A stretch of DNA of 64,000 nucleotides from Phaeospirillum tilakii (GCF_042683125.1 NZ_JBHUIY010000022.1:1-64000), one strand, 5' to 3'. Shown: positions 18,733 through 27,730, counted from the first letter of the stretch. The notes: generated by a model from the sequence alone, not told the origin. Program-made: numbers and translations.

Positions 18733-18760
18733 ATTAAACACAATGGTCGGCCCGTTTCAA
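18733..18760 (-). promoter_or_regulatory. Putative sigma-70-type promoter of petA-fbcH
   Basis: On the minus strand TTGAAA (18760-18755) and TTTAAT (18738-18733) are separated by 16 bases. The -10 element lies 35 bases before the petA start codon. It is judged by eye and has no mapped transcript. Confidence 0.5.
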
Positions 18761-18853
18761 CAGCCCTCTCGGCGCCGGGCCAAGCCGCCATGATACTCTA
18801 TTCCCGCGCCGGGGCCAGTCGATCGGCGCACGTTCGTTGCCCGATCGTGGCGC

Positions 18854-18860
18854 AAGGAGA
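18854..18860 (+). promoter_or_regulatory. Ribosome binding site fixing a TTG start for trmL
   Basis: AAGGAGA lies seven bases before TTG at 18868. In-frame start codons further upstream lack such a site and would add about 60 residues not expected in the family. Confidence 0.7.
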
Positions 18861-18867
18861 TTTTTCG

Positions 18868-19395
18868 TTGCCGAGCGCGATCCGCCAGGAAATCTGCCCG
18901 CGCGAGCCGCTTCGGCTTGCCCTGTTCCAGCCGGATATTCCCCAGAACGCCGGCACCCTGATCCGCCTGTCGGCCTGCTTCGGCCTCGGCCTCGACGTGA
19001 TCGAACCCTGCGGGTTCGTCTTCGATGACCGGAAGTTGAAAAGAGCCGGGATGGATTATATCGAAACGGCGCGGATCACGCGACATCCTTCCTGGGAGGC
19101 CTTCGCCCGGGCGCTGGCCGGGGACGGGCGGCGGCTGGTGCTGCTCACCACGGCGGGCGAGGCGCGCCACGACCGTTTCGCCTTCGCCCCCGGCGACACC
19201 CTGATGGTCGGGCGCGAAAGCGGCGGGGTGCCGGCCGAGGTGGCGGCGGCGGCGGCGGCCCGGCTGCGGATTCCGATGGCGGCCGGCGTGCGCTCGCTCA
19301 ACGTCGCGGTGGCGGCGGCGATCGGCGTGGCCCAGGCGCTCGGCCGTCTCGACGCCTTCCCCGATGATTGCCCCCGCGAGGAGGTCCCCGCATGA
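18868..19395 (+). CDS. trmL: tRNA (cytidine/uridine-2'-O-)-methyltransferase TrmL-like (SPOUT)
   Basis: A protein of about 175 residues that methylates the wobble ribose of certain leucine tRNAs using S-adenosylmethionine. Family features are LFQPDIPQNAGTLIRLSACFG near the N-terminus, GRESGGVP in the knot, and IPMAAGVRSLNVAVAAAI near the C-terminus. Length fits TrmL if translation starts at the TTG at 18868. It overlaps the downstream amidase gene by 4 bp. Confidence 0.88.
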   Translation: MPSAIRQEICPREPLRLALFQPDIPQNAGTLIRLSACFGLGLDVIEPCGFVFDDRKLKRAGMDYIETARITRHPSWEAFARALAGDGRRLVLLTTAGEARHDRFAFAPGDTLMVGRESGGVPAEVAAAAAARLRIPMAAGVRSLNVAVAAAIGVAQALGRLDAFPDDCPREEVPA

Positions 19396-20231
19396 GTCCG
19401 TTCAAGGCCGCCTGCATCCAGGTCACCGCCGGCAACAACCTGATGGCCAATTGCGAGGCCGCCGCCGCCCAGGCGGTCGAGGCCCGCGCCGCCGGGGCCG
19501 ATCTGGTGCTGATGCCCGAGAACGTGGCGATGATGGAATCCGGCCGCACCGCGCTGGTGCTGAACGCCGAGCCGGAGCCGGAGAACCGGGCGCTGGCGTT
19601 CTTTCGCCATCTCGCCCGCGAGATCGATGTCTGGCTGCACATCGGCAGCCTGCATGTGCTGCTCGACGACGGGATGATCGCCAACCGCTCCTATGTGATC
19701 GATCCGTCGGGCGTGGTCCGCGCCAGCTACGACAAGATCCATATGTTCGATGTCGATCTCGGCCTGGGCGAGAGCTACCGTGAATCCTCGACCTTCACCC
19801 CGGGCGACCGGGCGGTGGCGGTCGATCTGCCCTGGGGCCGGCTCGGCCTGTCGGTGTGCTACGACCTGCGCTTTCCCCACCTGTTCCGCGCCCTGGCCCA
19901 GGCCGGCTGCCTGTTCCTGGCGGTGCCGGCCGCCTTCACCCGCACCACCGGCAAGGCCCACTGGCACGTTCTGCTGCGCGCCCGGGCGATCGAGACCGGC
20001 TGCTACGTGTTCGCCCCGGCCCAGTGCGGCGACCACAGCCCGCGCCGGCAGACCTATGGCCACGCTTTGATCGTCTCGCCCTGGGGCGAGATCCTCGCCG
20101 ACGCGCTGGAGCGGCCGGGCTGGGTGATGGCGGAAATCGATCCGTTGAAGGTGCTGGAGGCCCGGCGCAAGGTGCCGAGCCTCGATCACGACCGCGCCTT
20201 CGCCCTGCCGGAGCCGCCGGTCGAGGAATAG
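19392..20231 (+). CDS. Carbon-nitrogen hydrolase, Nit2/NitFhit-type amidase
   Basis: A 279-residue nitrilase-superfamily enzyme. The Glu-Lys-Cys triad is visible: E in LMPEN (about 43-47), K in YDKIHMFDVD (about 114-123) and C in SVCYDLRFPHLFRAL (about 154-168). Close relatives remove deaminated glutathione or omega-amides, which is the likely role. Its ATG overlaps the trmL stop. Confidence 0.88.
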   Translation: MSPFKAACIQVTAGNNLMANCEAAAAQAVEARAAGADLVLMPENVAMMESGRTALVLNAEPEPENRALAFFRHLAREIDVWLHIGSLHVLLDDGMIANRSYVIDPSGVVRASYDKIHMFDVDLGLGESYRESSTFTPGDRAVAVDLPWGRLGLSVCYDLRFPHLFRALAQAGCLFLAVPAAFTRTTGKAHWHVLLRARAIETGCYVFAPAQCGDHSPRRQTYGHALIVSPWGEILADALERPGWVMAEIDPLKVLEARRKVPSLDHDRAFALPEPPVEE

Positions 20232-20253
20232 GCCGCCGGCGGGGCCGGCGGCC
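20231..20253. terminator. GC-rich hairpin between convergent genes
   Basis: A perfect 10-bp inverted repeat (20231-20240 with 20244-20253) with a three-base loop lies between the stops of the amidase and ychF. No T-run follows, so termination is only plausible. Confidence 0.45.
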
Positions 20254-20259
20254 GCCGGG

Positions 20260-21363
20260 TCAGACGTTGAACAGGAAGTGGAAGATGTCGCCGTCCTGGA
20301 CAAGGTATTCCTTGCCCTCCAGCCGCATCTTGCCGGCTTCCTTGACGGCGGCCTCGCTGCCGCAGGCGACGAAATCCTCGAAGGCGATGGTTTCGGCGCG
20401 GATGAAGCCGCGTTCGAAATCGGTGTGGATCACCCCGGCGGCCTGAGGCGCCTTGGCGCCCTTCTGCACCGTCCAGGCGCGGGCCTCCTTGGGGCCGACG
20501 GTGAAGAAGGTCAGCAGGTGCAGCAGGTCGTAGCCGGCGCGGATCACCCGGGCCAGCCCGGTCTCGCCCAGGCCGAGGGTTTCCAGGAACTCGGCCCGTT
20601 CCTCGGCGGTGCCCATCTGGGCGATCTCGGCCTCGATCGCCGCCGAGATCACCACATGGGTGTTGCCCTCGGCGGCGGCGAAGGCGGCGACCCGCTCGGA
20701 GAAGGCGTTGCCGGTGGCGGCCGCGGCCTCCTCGACATTGCAGACATAGACCACCGGCTTGCTGGTCATCAGGCCGAGGGTGCGCAGGATGCGGCGCTGC
20801 TCCTCGTCGTCGAAGCCGACGGTGCGGGCCGGCTTGCCGGCGCGCAGCGCGGCCAGCAGCGGCGTCATCACCTCGACCTGGGCCTTGGCGTCCTTGTCGT
20901 TGTTCTTGGCCTTCTTTTCCAGCGGGACGATGCGGCGTTCGAGCGAATCGAGATCGGCCAGCATCAGCTCGGTCTCGATCGTCTCGGCGTCGCGCACCGG
21001 ATCGACGCTGCCCTCGACATGGGTGATGTCGCCGTCCTCGAAACAGCGCAGGACGTGGACGATGGCATCGACCTCGCGGATGTTGGCGAGGAACTGGTTG
21101 CCGAGCCCCTCGCCCTTGCTGGCGCCGCGCACCAGACCGGCGATGTCGACGAATTCAAGCTGGGTCGGGATGGTCTTCTGGCTCTTGGCCAGTTCCGCCA
21201 GCCGGTCGAGCCGGGGATCGGGCACCGCCACCCGGCCGACATTCGGCTCGATGGTGCAGAACGGGTAATTGGCCGCCTGGGCGGCGGCGGTCTCGGTCAG
21301 GGCGTTGAACAGGGTGCTCTTGCCGACGTTGGGCAGGCCGACGATGCCGCAATTGAAGCCCAT
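20260..21363 (-). CDS. ychF: Redox-regulated ATPase YchF (Obg family)
   Basis: A 367-residue P-loop protein that binds ribosomes and prefers ATP to GTP. The G1 motif is GLPNVGKST at residues 8-16. The DIAGLVRGASKGEGLGNQFL block (about 71-90) and a C-terminal TGS domain (about 280-367) complete the family pattern. It is the last gene of the rplY-pth-ychF operon, six bases after pth. Confidence 0.96.
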   Translation of the reverse strand: MGFNCGIVGLPNVGKSTLFNALTETAAAQAANYPFCTIEPNVGRVAVPDPRLDRLAELAKSQKTIPTQLEFVDIAGLVRGASKGEGLGNQFLANIREVDAIVHVLRCFEDGDITHVEGSVDPVRDAETIETELMLADLDSLERRIVPLEKKAKNNDKDAKAQVEVMTPLLAALRAGKPARTVGFDDEEQRRILRTLGLMTSKPVVYVCNVEEAAAATGNAFSERVAAFAAAEGNTHVVISAAIEAEIAQMGTAEERAEFLETLGLGETGLARVIRAGYDLLHLLTFFTVGPKEARAWTVQKGAKAPQAAGVIHTDFERGFIRAETIAFEDFVACGSEAAVKEAGKMRLEGKEYLVQDGDIFHFLFNV

Positions 21364-21369
21364 GGGGGG

Positions 21370-22092
21370 TCAGTCCTTGCTCGGGTTTTTGCTGAGGGCG
21401 GCGCGCAGAGCCTCGGCAAGGGCGCCATCGGGGGACGCCGCCCGGCCGGCCGGCGCGGCCGGCGCCGTCGTGGCGCGCGCGGGCGCGCCCTCGGCCGGGG
21501 CGGGCCGTTCGGTCTTGGGTTTGGGCGGGCGGGTCTGCACCGTCACCCGGTTCATGAAGCCGGGCTCGTCGCCGGACAGCAGCAGCGGCAGCGCCTCGGC
21601 CACCGCGTCGAGCAGCGGGGTGCGCCACGCCTCGTCGGCCTTGGCGAAGGCCGACAGCACATAGCCGGTGACCCGGTCGCGGTCGCCGGGATGGCCGATG
21701 CCGAGCCGGACCCGGAGATAGTCCGGGCCGAGATGGGAATCGATGCTCTTGAGGCCGTTATGGCCACCGGCGCCGCCGCCGCGTTTGACGCGCAGCCGGC
21801 CGGGGGGCAGATCCATCTCGTCATGCAGGACGAGGATCCCGGCGGGGGGAATCTTGAGGAAGCGGCTGGCCGCCGCCACCGCCTGGCCGGACAGGTTCAT
21901 GAAGGTGGCCGGCTTCAGCGCCAGCACCTTTTCGCCGCCGACCGTGCCCTCGGCGGTCTCGCCCTGGAAGCGCGACCGCCATGGGCCGAAGCCATGGCGG
22001 CGGACGATCTCGTCCACCGCCATGAAGCCGATGTTATGGCGCGTTCTGGCGTAGTCCGGGCCGGGATTGCCCAGTCCCACCAGCAGCCACAT
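21370..22092 (-). CDS. pth: Peptidyl-tRNA hydrolase
   Basis: A 240-residue enzyme that frees tRNA from prematurely released peptidyl-tRNA. The active-site stretch GLGNPGPDYARTRHNIGF, with catalytic His at about 20, is intact. Asn in FMNLSGQ and Asp in HDEMDLPPGRLRVKRGGGAGGHNG follow. The body is normal to about residue 190; an Ala/Pro-rich tail of about 45 residues follows, a common alphaproteobacterial extension. One base separates it from rplY. Confidence 0.96.
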   Translation of the reverse strand: MWLLVGLGNPGPDYARTRHNIGFMAVDEIVRRHGFGPWRSRFQGETAEGTVGGEKVLALKPATFMNLSGQAVAAASRFLKIPPAGILVLHDEMDLPPGRLRVKRGGGAGGHNGLKSIDSHLGPDYLRVRLGIGHPGDRDRVTGYVLSAFAKADEAWRTPLLDAVAEALPLLLSGDEPGFMNRVTVQTRPPKPKTERPAPAEGAPARATTAPAAPAGRAASPDGALAEALRAALSKNPSKD

Positions 22093-22093
22093 C

Positions 22094-22732
22094 TCAGGCG
22101 TTGGCGTCCGGGGTGGCCGGGGCGGCCGGCTCGGCCGCGGCGGCTTCCTCGCCGGCGGCGGCGACGGTCGGGGCCGAGATCGAGATCACGGTGACTTCGT
22201 TCGCCAGATGGTACGGCTTGGCGCCGGCCGGCAGGGCGATGTCCTTCAGGTGGATCGAATGGCCGATCTCGACGCCGGACAGGTCGATCTCGATCTGGTG
22301 CGGGATCGCCTCGGGATTGCAGGTCAGCTCGATCTCGTGCAGCTCGACATTGACCACGCCGCCCTTCTTGACGCCCGGGCACTTGTCCTCGTTGACGACG
22401 TGGACCGGCACCTTGACGTGAACGGCGTGATCGGCCGACACGCGCAGGAAATCGACGTGCAGCGGCTGGTCGGTGACCGGATGGAACTGGACGTCACGGG
22501 CCAGGGCGCGCTCGGAGACGCCGTTGCCGAGGTCGATGGTGAACAGCTGGGTGAAGAACCCGGGCTTGTGCAGCTGGGCCCACAGCGCGCGGGGGTCGAG
22601 CTGGATCAGGGTGGCGGGCTTCTTCTCGCCATAGATGACGCCGGGAATCTTCTTGGTACGACGAACGGCGCGGGCGGCCCCCTTTCCGCTCAGCTCGCGC
22701 GGCTCGGCAGCGATGATGATCGCATCGGACAT
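22094..22732 (-). CDS. rplY: 50S ribosomal protein L25/general stress protein Ctc
   Basis: A 212-residue long-form L25. The N-terminal 5S rRNA-binding domain (about 1-95) has GKGAARAVRRTKKIPGVIYG. A C-terminal beta domain (about 96-190) follows, then an Ala/Glu/Pro tail. The start at 22732 gives the family's N-terminus. The gene order rplY-pth-ychF is widely conserved and supports all three calls. Confidence 0.95.
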   Translation of the reverse strand: MSDAIIIAAEPRELSGKGAARAVRRTKKIPGVIYGEKKPATLIQLDPRALWAQLHKPGFFTQLFTIDLGNGVSERALARDVQFHPVTDQPLHVDFLRVSADHAVHVKVPVHVVNEDKCPGVKKGGVVNVELHEIELTCNPEAIPHQIEIDLSGVEIGHSIHLKDIALPAGAKPYHLANEVTVISISAPTVAAAGEEAAAAEPAAPATPDANA

Positions 22733-22855
22733 TTCGGTTCTCTCCTGACAGGACAAAGGGCGCGGCCTCCAGGGGTGCCGCGCCGAAAGGCGGTCCCATA
22801 CACCACCCCGCGCCGTCCTGGCAAGCAAAACCGCCGGATTGCGCGGGGGCGGCGC

Positions 22856-23548
22856 CTATCTGCCCCAGATCGCCAGCCCGCCATAGACCAGCAGGGCGGC
22901 GAGGATCAGCAGGCCGAGGGCGCGGGTGACCGGCGCGTGCGGCGCCGCCTCGGCGCGGGCGGCAATGTCGGGATCAAGCTCGGTGTCGCCGCCGATCATC
23001 GGGGTGATCAGGTCCTGGTCGCGGCCGAAGCGGTAATAAAGAATCGCCGCGACATGCAGCCCGGCCAGCCCGAGCAGCACCCAGCCGCCGAGGCGGTGCA
23101 GGCTCGACAGCGTCTTGACGGTGGCGCCCGACACCGCCCAGGCCAGCGGGCCGTCGGTGGCGATGTCGTCGGTGGTGAACAGCCCGCTGGTCGCCTGGAG
23201 CAGCAGCAGGCCGAGCAGCACGCTGACGCTCCAGCCGCCGAGCGGGTTGTGGCCGAAGCCGGGCCACATCCCGGCGGCGCGGTGGTCGCGCAGATAGGCC
23301 AGCACCGCCGCCGGGCCGCGCACGAAGCTGGTGAAGCGGGCGGTGAAGCTGCCGCCGACGCCCCAGGCGAGGCGGAACAGCACCAGGGTCAGCAGCAGGG
23401 TTCCGGCGCTGAGATGCAGCGCCAGGGCGCCGTTGTGGCCGCTCAGCCACAGCACCGCGAACAGGACGGCCAGCGTCCAGTGGAACAGGCGGACCGGCAG
23501 GTCCCAGACCTGGACGCGGCGGGGGGTGAGGGGGGAGGGGATGGACAT
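22856..23548 (-). CDS. Cytochrome b561-type di-haem membrane protein
   Basis: A 230-residue membrane protein with about five membrane segments including a C-terminal one. The N-terminal VQVWDLPVRLFHWTL is the hallmark of the bacterial cytochrome b561/Ni-Fe-hydrogenase b-subunit family and supplies a haem His. Further His residues lie in LHLSAG, LSSLHRLGGW and GLHVAAILYYRF. It probably passes electrons between quinol and a small cytochrome c, but no such partner is adjacent. The start at 23548 has a GGAGA site; longer frames upstream are basic and unlikely. Confidence 0.88.
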   Translation of the reverse strand: MSIPSPLTPRRVQVWDLPVRLFHWTLAVLFAVLWLSGHNGALALHLSAGTLLLTLVLFRLAWGVGGSFTARFTSFVRGPAAVLAYLRDHRAAGMWPGFGHNPLGGWSVSVLLGLLLLQATSGLFTTDDIATDGPLAWAVSGATVKTLSSLHRLGGWVLLGLAGLHVAAILYYRFGRDQDLITPMIGGDTELDPDIAARAEAAPHAPVTRALGLLILAALLVYGGLAIWGR

Positions 23549-23724
23549 CGGCGGGTCTCCGGCGGGGGGCGGGAACGCGGTCGAGGATAGGCCTGCCCGT
23601 CCTCGTTGCCAAGGCGGGCGGGCGCGCCCTGGCCGCTTGGGGGGTCGTGACAGCCGGACGGCAACCTGATAGTGTCGCCGGGGTCGGTTGTTGCTCGTAT
23701 CCGCCATCGCCAGTCGAGGCTCTG

Positions 23725-24657
23725 TTGACCCGGCCCACCCTGATCGCCGTTATCGGACTTGCCGTCGCGGCCGTTGCCGCGCTGCTGGCTTTCCAGCATG
23801 AGCGCGAGGATCCCCCGCCCCCCGCCACCACCGCCCCGGCGCCGGCGCCCGCCCCCGTCGCGGTGGCCGAGGCGCGCCGCCCCTCCTTCGACGTGGTCCG
23901 CGTCGGCGCCGAGGGCAATGCGGTGCTGGCCGGCCGGGCCCAGCCCGGAGCCCTGGTCCAGATCTTCGACGGCGCCGCCGAACTGGGGCGGGTCACCGCC
24001 GACGGACGCGGCGAATGGGTGTTCGTCCCGGCCGGGGCCCTGCCGCCCGGCGCGCGCGAGCTGCGCCTGCGCGCCACCGGTCCCGACGGCGAGGTGCTGG
24101 AAACCGGCGAGCCGGTGGTGCTGGTGGTGCCCGAGCCGGGCAGCGGTCCGGCGCTGGCGCTGAAATCGGCCCCGACCGGCGGCAGCGCCCTGTTGCAGGG
24201 GCCCGAAGGCGCGCTCAGCGGCGGTCTCAGCCTCGATCTGATCGATCACGACGAACGCGGCCACTGGGTGGTGTCGGGCCGGGCGCCGGCCGGGGGGCGG
24301 ATCCAGCTTTATCTCGACGACCGTTTCCTTGCCGGCGGCGAGGCCGACGCCGAGGGCGGCTGGCGCATCGCCGCCGCGCGGCCGGGCGACGGTTCGCACC
24401 GGGTGCGGGCCGATCTGGTCGATGGCCGCGCCAAGGTGCTGGCCCGGGTCGAGGTGGTGTGGACCGCCGGCGAGCCGCTGCTGCATCTGCGCGACGGCGA
24501 GGTGGTGGTGGCCCCCGGCAACTCGCTGTGGCGGATCGCCCGGCGGGTCTACGGCCAGGGTGTGTCCTATACCGCGATCTTCGCCGCCAACCGCGATCGC
24601 ATTCGTGATCCCGACCTGATCTATCCGGGTCAGGTCTTTACCGTCCCCTCGCGCTGA
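23725..24657 (+). CDS. LysM domain protein with N-terminal membrane anchor
   Basis: About 310 residues. It begins with a membrane anchor or signal segment (LIAVIGLAVAAVAALLAF), then a Pro/Ala-rich linker. One or two Ig-like beta modules follow (RAQPGALVQIFDG ... RAPAGGRIQLYLDD). A C-terminal LysM peptidoglycan-binding module has NSLWRIARRVYGQGVSYTAIFAANRDRI and IYPGQVFTVP. It probably sits in the periplasm bound to cell wall. The TTG at 23725 was chosen for its hydrophobic start and nearby GAGG; the in-frame GTG at 23647 is an alternative. Confidence 0.8.
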   Translation: MTRPTLIAVIGLAVAAVAALLAFQHEREDPPPPATTAPAPAPAPVAVAEARRPSFDVVRVGAEGNAVLAGRAQPGALVQIFDGAAELGRVTADGRGEWVFVPAGALPPGARELRLRATGPDGEVLETGEPVVLVVPEPGSGPALALKSAPTGGSALLQGPEGALSGGLSLDLIDHDERGHWVVSGRAPAGGRIQLYLDDRFLAGGEADAEGGWRIAAARPGDGSHRVRADLVDGRAKVLARVEVVWTAGEPLLHLRDGEVVVAPGNSLWRIARRVYGQGVSYTAIFAANRDRIRDPDLIYPGQVFTVPSR

Positions 24658-24787
24658 GGCGGCGACGGTTTCGACCCCGGAACGGCGGGGCCTGCCCCGC
24701 CGCAGCGGGCGTTTTCGAGATGAAAACCCCCTGTCCCGGCGGTATAAGGAGCGTTGCCCCGGACCATCCGGGGGGGACTCATGATCC

Positions 24788-24793
24788 GGAGGG
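24788..24793 (+). promoter_or_regulatory. Ribosome binding site fixing the start of the psd homologue
   Basis: GGAGGG lies five bases before ATG 24799. The alternative ATG at 24781 lies just upstream of this site. Confidence 0.65.
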
Positions 24794-24798
24794 TGTCC

Positions 24799-25653
24799 AT
24801 GTCAACCCAGGACCTCAAGACTCTAGCCAAACATCTTTCCTTTCCCATCAATCGCGCCGGTTGGCCCTTCATCGCCATCGTTGCGGTGATTGCCTACATC
24901 ATCGGCCATATCTGGAGCCTGCTCGGCTGGCTCGGCTTCTTCGCCACGCTGTGGACCGTGTGGTTCTTCCGCGACCCCAAGCGCGTCACCCCGACCCGTG
25001 ACGGCCTGATCGTCGCCGCGGTCGATGGCACCGTCGGTTCGATCGATCAGGCGGTTCCGCCGGCCGAACTCGGCCTGGGCGGGCAGGCGCTGCCGCGTGT
25101 GACCGTGCTGCGGGGGCTTGGCGCGGTGCAGATCGCCCGCGCGCCGTTCGACGCCACCGTCACCAAGGCGGTGCTGGTCGAGGGCAAGTACCACGTCACC
25201 TCGCTGCCCGAGGTCGAGGCGGAAAACACCCGCGCCAGCGTCGCGTTCGCCGGGGCCGGCGGCAAGACCGTGGCGGTGGTGACCTATGCCGGCGCGATCG
25301 GCCGTGACGTCGCCCTGGGCCTCGAAGAGGGCCAGACCGTGGCCGCCGGCGAGCGTTTCGGCGTGCTTCAGTTCTCGATCGAGCCGTTCAAGCCGATCCT
25401 CGACCGCCTGATCCGCCGCTTCAAGGGCGAGAAGATCGCCCTGTGCGACAAGGAAGGGTGCAAGGGTCCGTTCTGCAGCCTGAAGGGGGCCGATTTCACC
25501 ACCTTCACCAGCCACTTCGTCAACCGGATCGATCTCTACCTGCCGGCCGGTTCGGTGGTGCAGGTCGCGCCGGGCCAGTCGGTGGTCGGCGGTGAGACCG
25601 TGCTGACCGACCTCGCCTCCAGCGAACCCGCGCGTCCGTTCGAGACCCGCTGA
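24799..25653 (+). CDS. Phosphatidylserine decarboxylase homologue lacking catalytic residues
   Basis: A 284-residue membrane-anchored protein next to pssA. The N-terminal half is plainly PSD-like: INRAGWPFIAI, two membrane segments (about 22-57), FFRDPKRVTP, and D76 in VDGTVGS. The conserved HVNRAP histidine is Gln (AVQIARAP, 109-116). The self-cleaving FGSR site reads FVNR at 240-243. About 48 residues are inserted between RFG (186-188) and that site, including four Cys at about 216-226. Without Gly-Ser cleavage no pyruvoyl group should form. It may be a regulator or an unusual enzyme. Confidence 0.8.
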   Translation: MSTQDLKTLAKHLSFPINRAGWPFIAIVAVIAYIIGHIWSLLGWLGFFATLWTVWFFRDPKRVTPTRDGLIVAAVDGTVGSIDQAVPPAELGLGGQALPRVTVLRGLGAVQIARAPFDATVTKAVLVEGKYHVTSLPEVEAENTRASVAFAGAGGKTVAVVTYAGAIGRDVALGLEEGQTVAAGERFGVLQFSIEPFKPILDRLIRRFKGEKIALCDKEGCKGPFCSLKGADFTTFTSHFVNRIDLYLPAGSVVQVAPGQSVVGGETVLTDLASSEPARPFETR

Positions 25654-26459
25654 TGTTTCCTCGCAAGCGCCAGCCCCGCATCCCCGGCCTGTCGGTGAAG
25701 CGGCTCATTCCCAACGTCATGACGTTGCTGGCGCTCTGCGCCGGGCTGACCTCGATCCGCTTTGCCGCCCACGGTCTGTGGCGGGAGGCGGTGATCTCCA
25801 CGGTCCTGGCCGCGATCCTCGACGGGCTCGACGGCCGGGTGGCCCGGTTGCTGCACGGCACCTCGAAATTCGGCGCCGAGCTCGACTCGCTGTCGGACTT
25901 CGTCAGTTTCGGGGTCGCCCCGGCGATGGTGCTGTATTTCTGGACCATGCGTGACGCCGGGGGGTTCGGCTGGGCGCTGGTCCTGCTTTTTTCGGTCTGC
26001 TGCGCGCTGCGGCTGGCCCGGTTCAACACCATGATCGGTGATCCGGGCCTGCCGTCCTACGCCTCGAACTTCTTCACCGGAGTTCCGGCGCCGGCCGCCG
26101 CCGGTCTGGTGCTGCTGCCGCTGATTCTGACCATTCAGTTCGGCGGCGGCTTCTTCGACCGCACCCCGATCGTCGCGGTGGTGCTGCTCGGCGTGTCGTT
26201 CCTGATGGTCAGCAAGATCCCGACCTTTTCCTTCAAGAAGGTTCGCATCCCCCACAAGTGGGTGCTGCCGATCCTGTTGCTGGTCGGGCTGGTGGCCGCG
26301 TTTCTCGTCACCGAGCCCTGGCTGACCCTGTCGGCGATGGGCATCACCTATCTCGCCACCATCCCCACCGCCCTCAGCGCCTTCCATCGTCTGGAGGCCA
26401 AGGCGGCGCGGGAGGGGGGCGAAACCTCCGCGACGCCGGCTCCGCCGTCGGCGTCGTGA
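25653..26459 (+). CDS. pssA: CDP-diacylglycerol--serine O-phosphatidyltransferase
   Basis: A 268-residue membrane enzyme making phosphatidylserine from CDP-diacylglycerol and serine. The CDP-alcohol phosphotransferase motif is complete: D60-G-x2-A64-R65-x8-G74-x3-D78-x3-D82. About eight hydrophobic segments follow the type II pattern. The start codon overlaps the psd homologue stop (TGATG), so expression is coupled. A GC-rich hairpin at 26465-26485 lies after the stop without a T-run. Confidence 0.95.
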   Translation: MFPRKRQPRIPGLSVKRLIPNVMTLLALCAGLTSIRFAAHGLWREAVISTVLAAILDGLDGRVARLLHGTSKFGAELDSLSDFVSFGVAPAMVLYFWTMRDAGGFGWALVLLFSVCCALRLARFNTMIGDPGLPSYASNFFTGVPAPAAAGLVLLPLILTIQFGGGFFDRTPIVAVVLLGVSFLMVSKIPTFSFKKVRIPHKWVLPILLLVGLVAAFLVTEPWLTLSAMGITYLATIPTALSAFHRLEAKAAREGGETSATPAPPSAS

Positions 26460-26655
26460 CGGCGCGCCGGGGCCCGGCCCCGGCGTTCCCGTCCCCCCGG
26501 GGTGGGCGGCACACTGTTGCCGATCTGCCACGGTCGCGCCCGAACCGCCCGCGATGGCGGGCGGGTGGCTTGCCGCTCCCTCGCGCCGTGCGCTATACCA
26601 GCCCTGTTGCCGTGCGGGATGCGGCGGCTTTGTTCTATGTCGGGAAGGTTGCCCA

Positions 26656-27705
26656 ATGAAACATCTCAAGATCATGCTTGCCACCGCCGCGGCGGTTGTC
26701 GCGATGCCGGCTTTGGCCCATGCCCAGTGGTATGTTGGCGCCGATGTCGGTGCCAGCTTTCTTGAGGACAACAAGACCTCGTCGTCGAGCGGCGCGAGCC
26801 ACAAGGTGACCTCGGACACCGGCTGGCTGGCCGCCGGTCAGGCCGGTTACGCGTTCGGCCCGTGGAAGGTCGAAGGCGAACTGAGCTGGCGTGACAACGG
26901 GGTCGACAAGACCGATGGCCGCGCCGCCCATGGCAGCACCACCGTCATCGCCCCGATGGTCAACGGTATCTACGAATTCCTGCCCGAATCCCGTGTGCAT
27001 CCCTTCGTCGGCGTCGGCGTCGGTGTCGCCAATGTCGATGCCGGCAGCGTGACCGTCAACGGCACCAAGGTCTATCACGGCGACGACTGGCAGTTCGCCT
27101 ATCAGGGCTTCGCCGGCGTCGGTGTCGATGTCGCCCACAACGTCGCCCTCAAGGCGCAGTACCGCTACTTCTCGACCCTCGACTACGACACCAAGGCCAA
27201 TGTCGTCGCGCCGGGCACCCGTCTGAGCAACGAGTATCACGACCACGCGGTGCTGGTCGGCTTCACCTACAAGTTCGGTTCCGCGCCGCAGCCGGCGCCC
27301 GAGCCGATCGCCGCCCCGCCGGCCCCGCCGCCGGCCCCGGCCTATGTCCCGCCGGCGCCGAAGCCGGTCGCGGCCAAGCGTAACTTCATGGTGTTCTTCG
27401 ACTTCGACAAGACCGCCATCACCCCGGAAGCCTCGCGCATCATCCAGCAGGCCGCCACCACCGCCCGCACCACCGGTGCCGCCCGCATCGAGCTGACCGG
27501 TCACACCGACCTGTCGGGCAGCGAGCGTTACAACCAGCGTCTGTCGGTCAACCGCGCCAACGCGGTCAAGGCCGAGCTGGTCAAGCAGGGCATCCCGGCG
27601 TCGCAGATCGACGTGGTCGGCAAGGGCAAGTCCTCGCCGCTGGTCGCCACCGCCGACGGCGTCCGCGAGCCGCAGAACCGTCGCGTCGAGATCGTCCTGC
27701 CCTAA
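26656..27705 (+). CDS. OmpA-family outer membrane protein
   Basis: A 349-residue protein. A signal peptide (MKHLKIMLATAAAVVAMPAL, cleavage after AHA-Q near 23) is followed by an eight-stranded OmpA/Opa-like barrel at about 24-210. A Pro/Ala linker (about 215-245) leads to a C-terminal OmpA peptidoglycan-binding domain at about 250-349. That domain has MVFFDFDKTAITPEA, LTGHTDLSGSERYNQRLSVNRA and the terminal NRRVEIVL. It links outer membrane to cell wall. It is a single-gene unit closed by a strong terminator. Confidence 0.95.
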   Translation: MKHLKIMLATAAAVVAMPALAHAQWYVGADVGASFLEDNKTSSSSGASHKVTSDTGWLAAGQAGYAFGPWKVEGELSWRDNGVDKTDGRAAHGSTTVIAPMVNGIYEFLPESRVHPFVGVGVGVANVDAGSVTVNGTKVYHGDDWQFAYQGFAGVGVDVAHNVALKAQYRYFSTLDYDTKANVVAPGTRLSNEYHDHAVLVGFTYKFGSAPQPAPEPIAAPPAPPPAPAYVPPAPKPVAAKRNFMVFFDFDKTAITPEASRIIQQAATTARTTGAARIELTGHTDLSGSERYNQRLSVNRANAVKAELVKQGIPASQIDVVGKGKSSPLVATADGVREPQNRRVEIVLP

Positions 27706-27730
27706 ACCGGGCAACGACACGACCCTGTCG

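Noticed and set aside
18698..18867. Possible small RNA or tRNA in the petA-trmL gap
   Set aside because: No cloverleaf, CCA end or terminator hairpin was seen. The gap is explained by divergent promoters and the trmL ribosome binding site.
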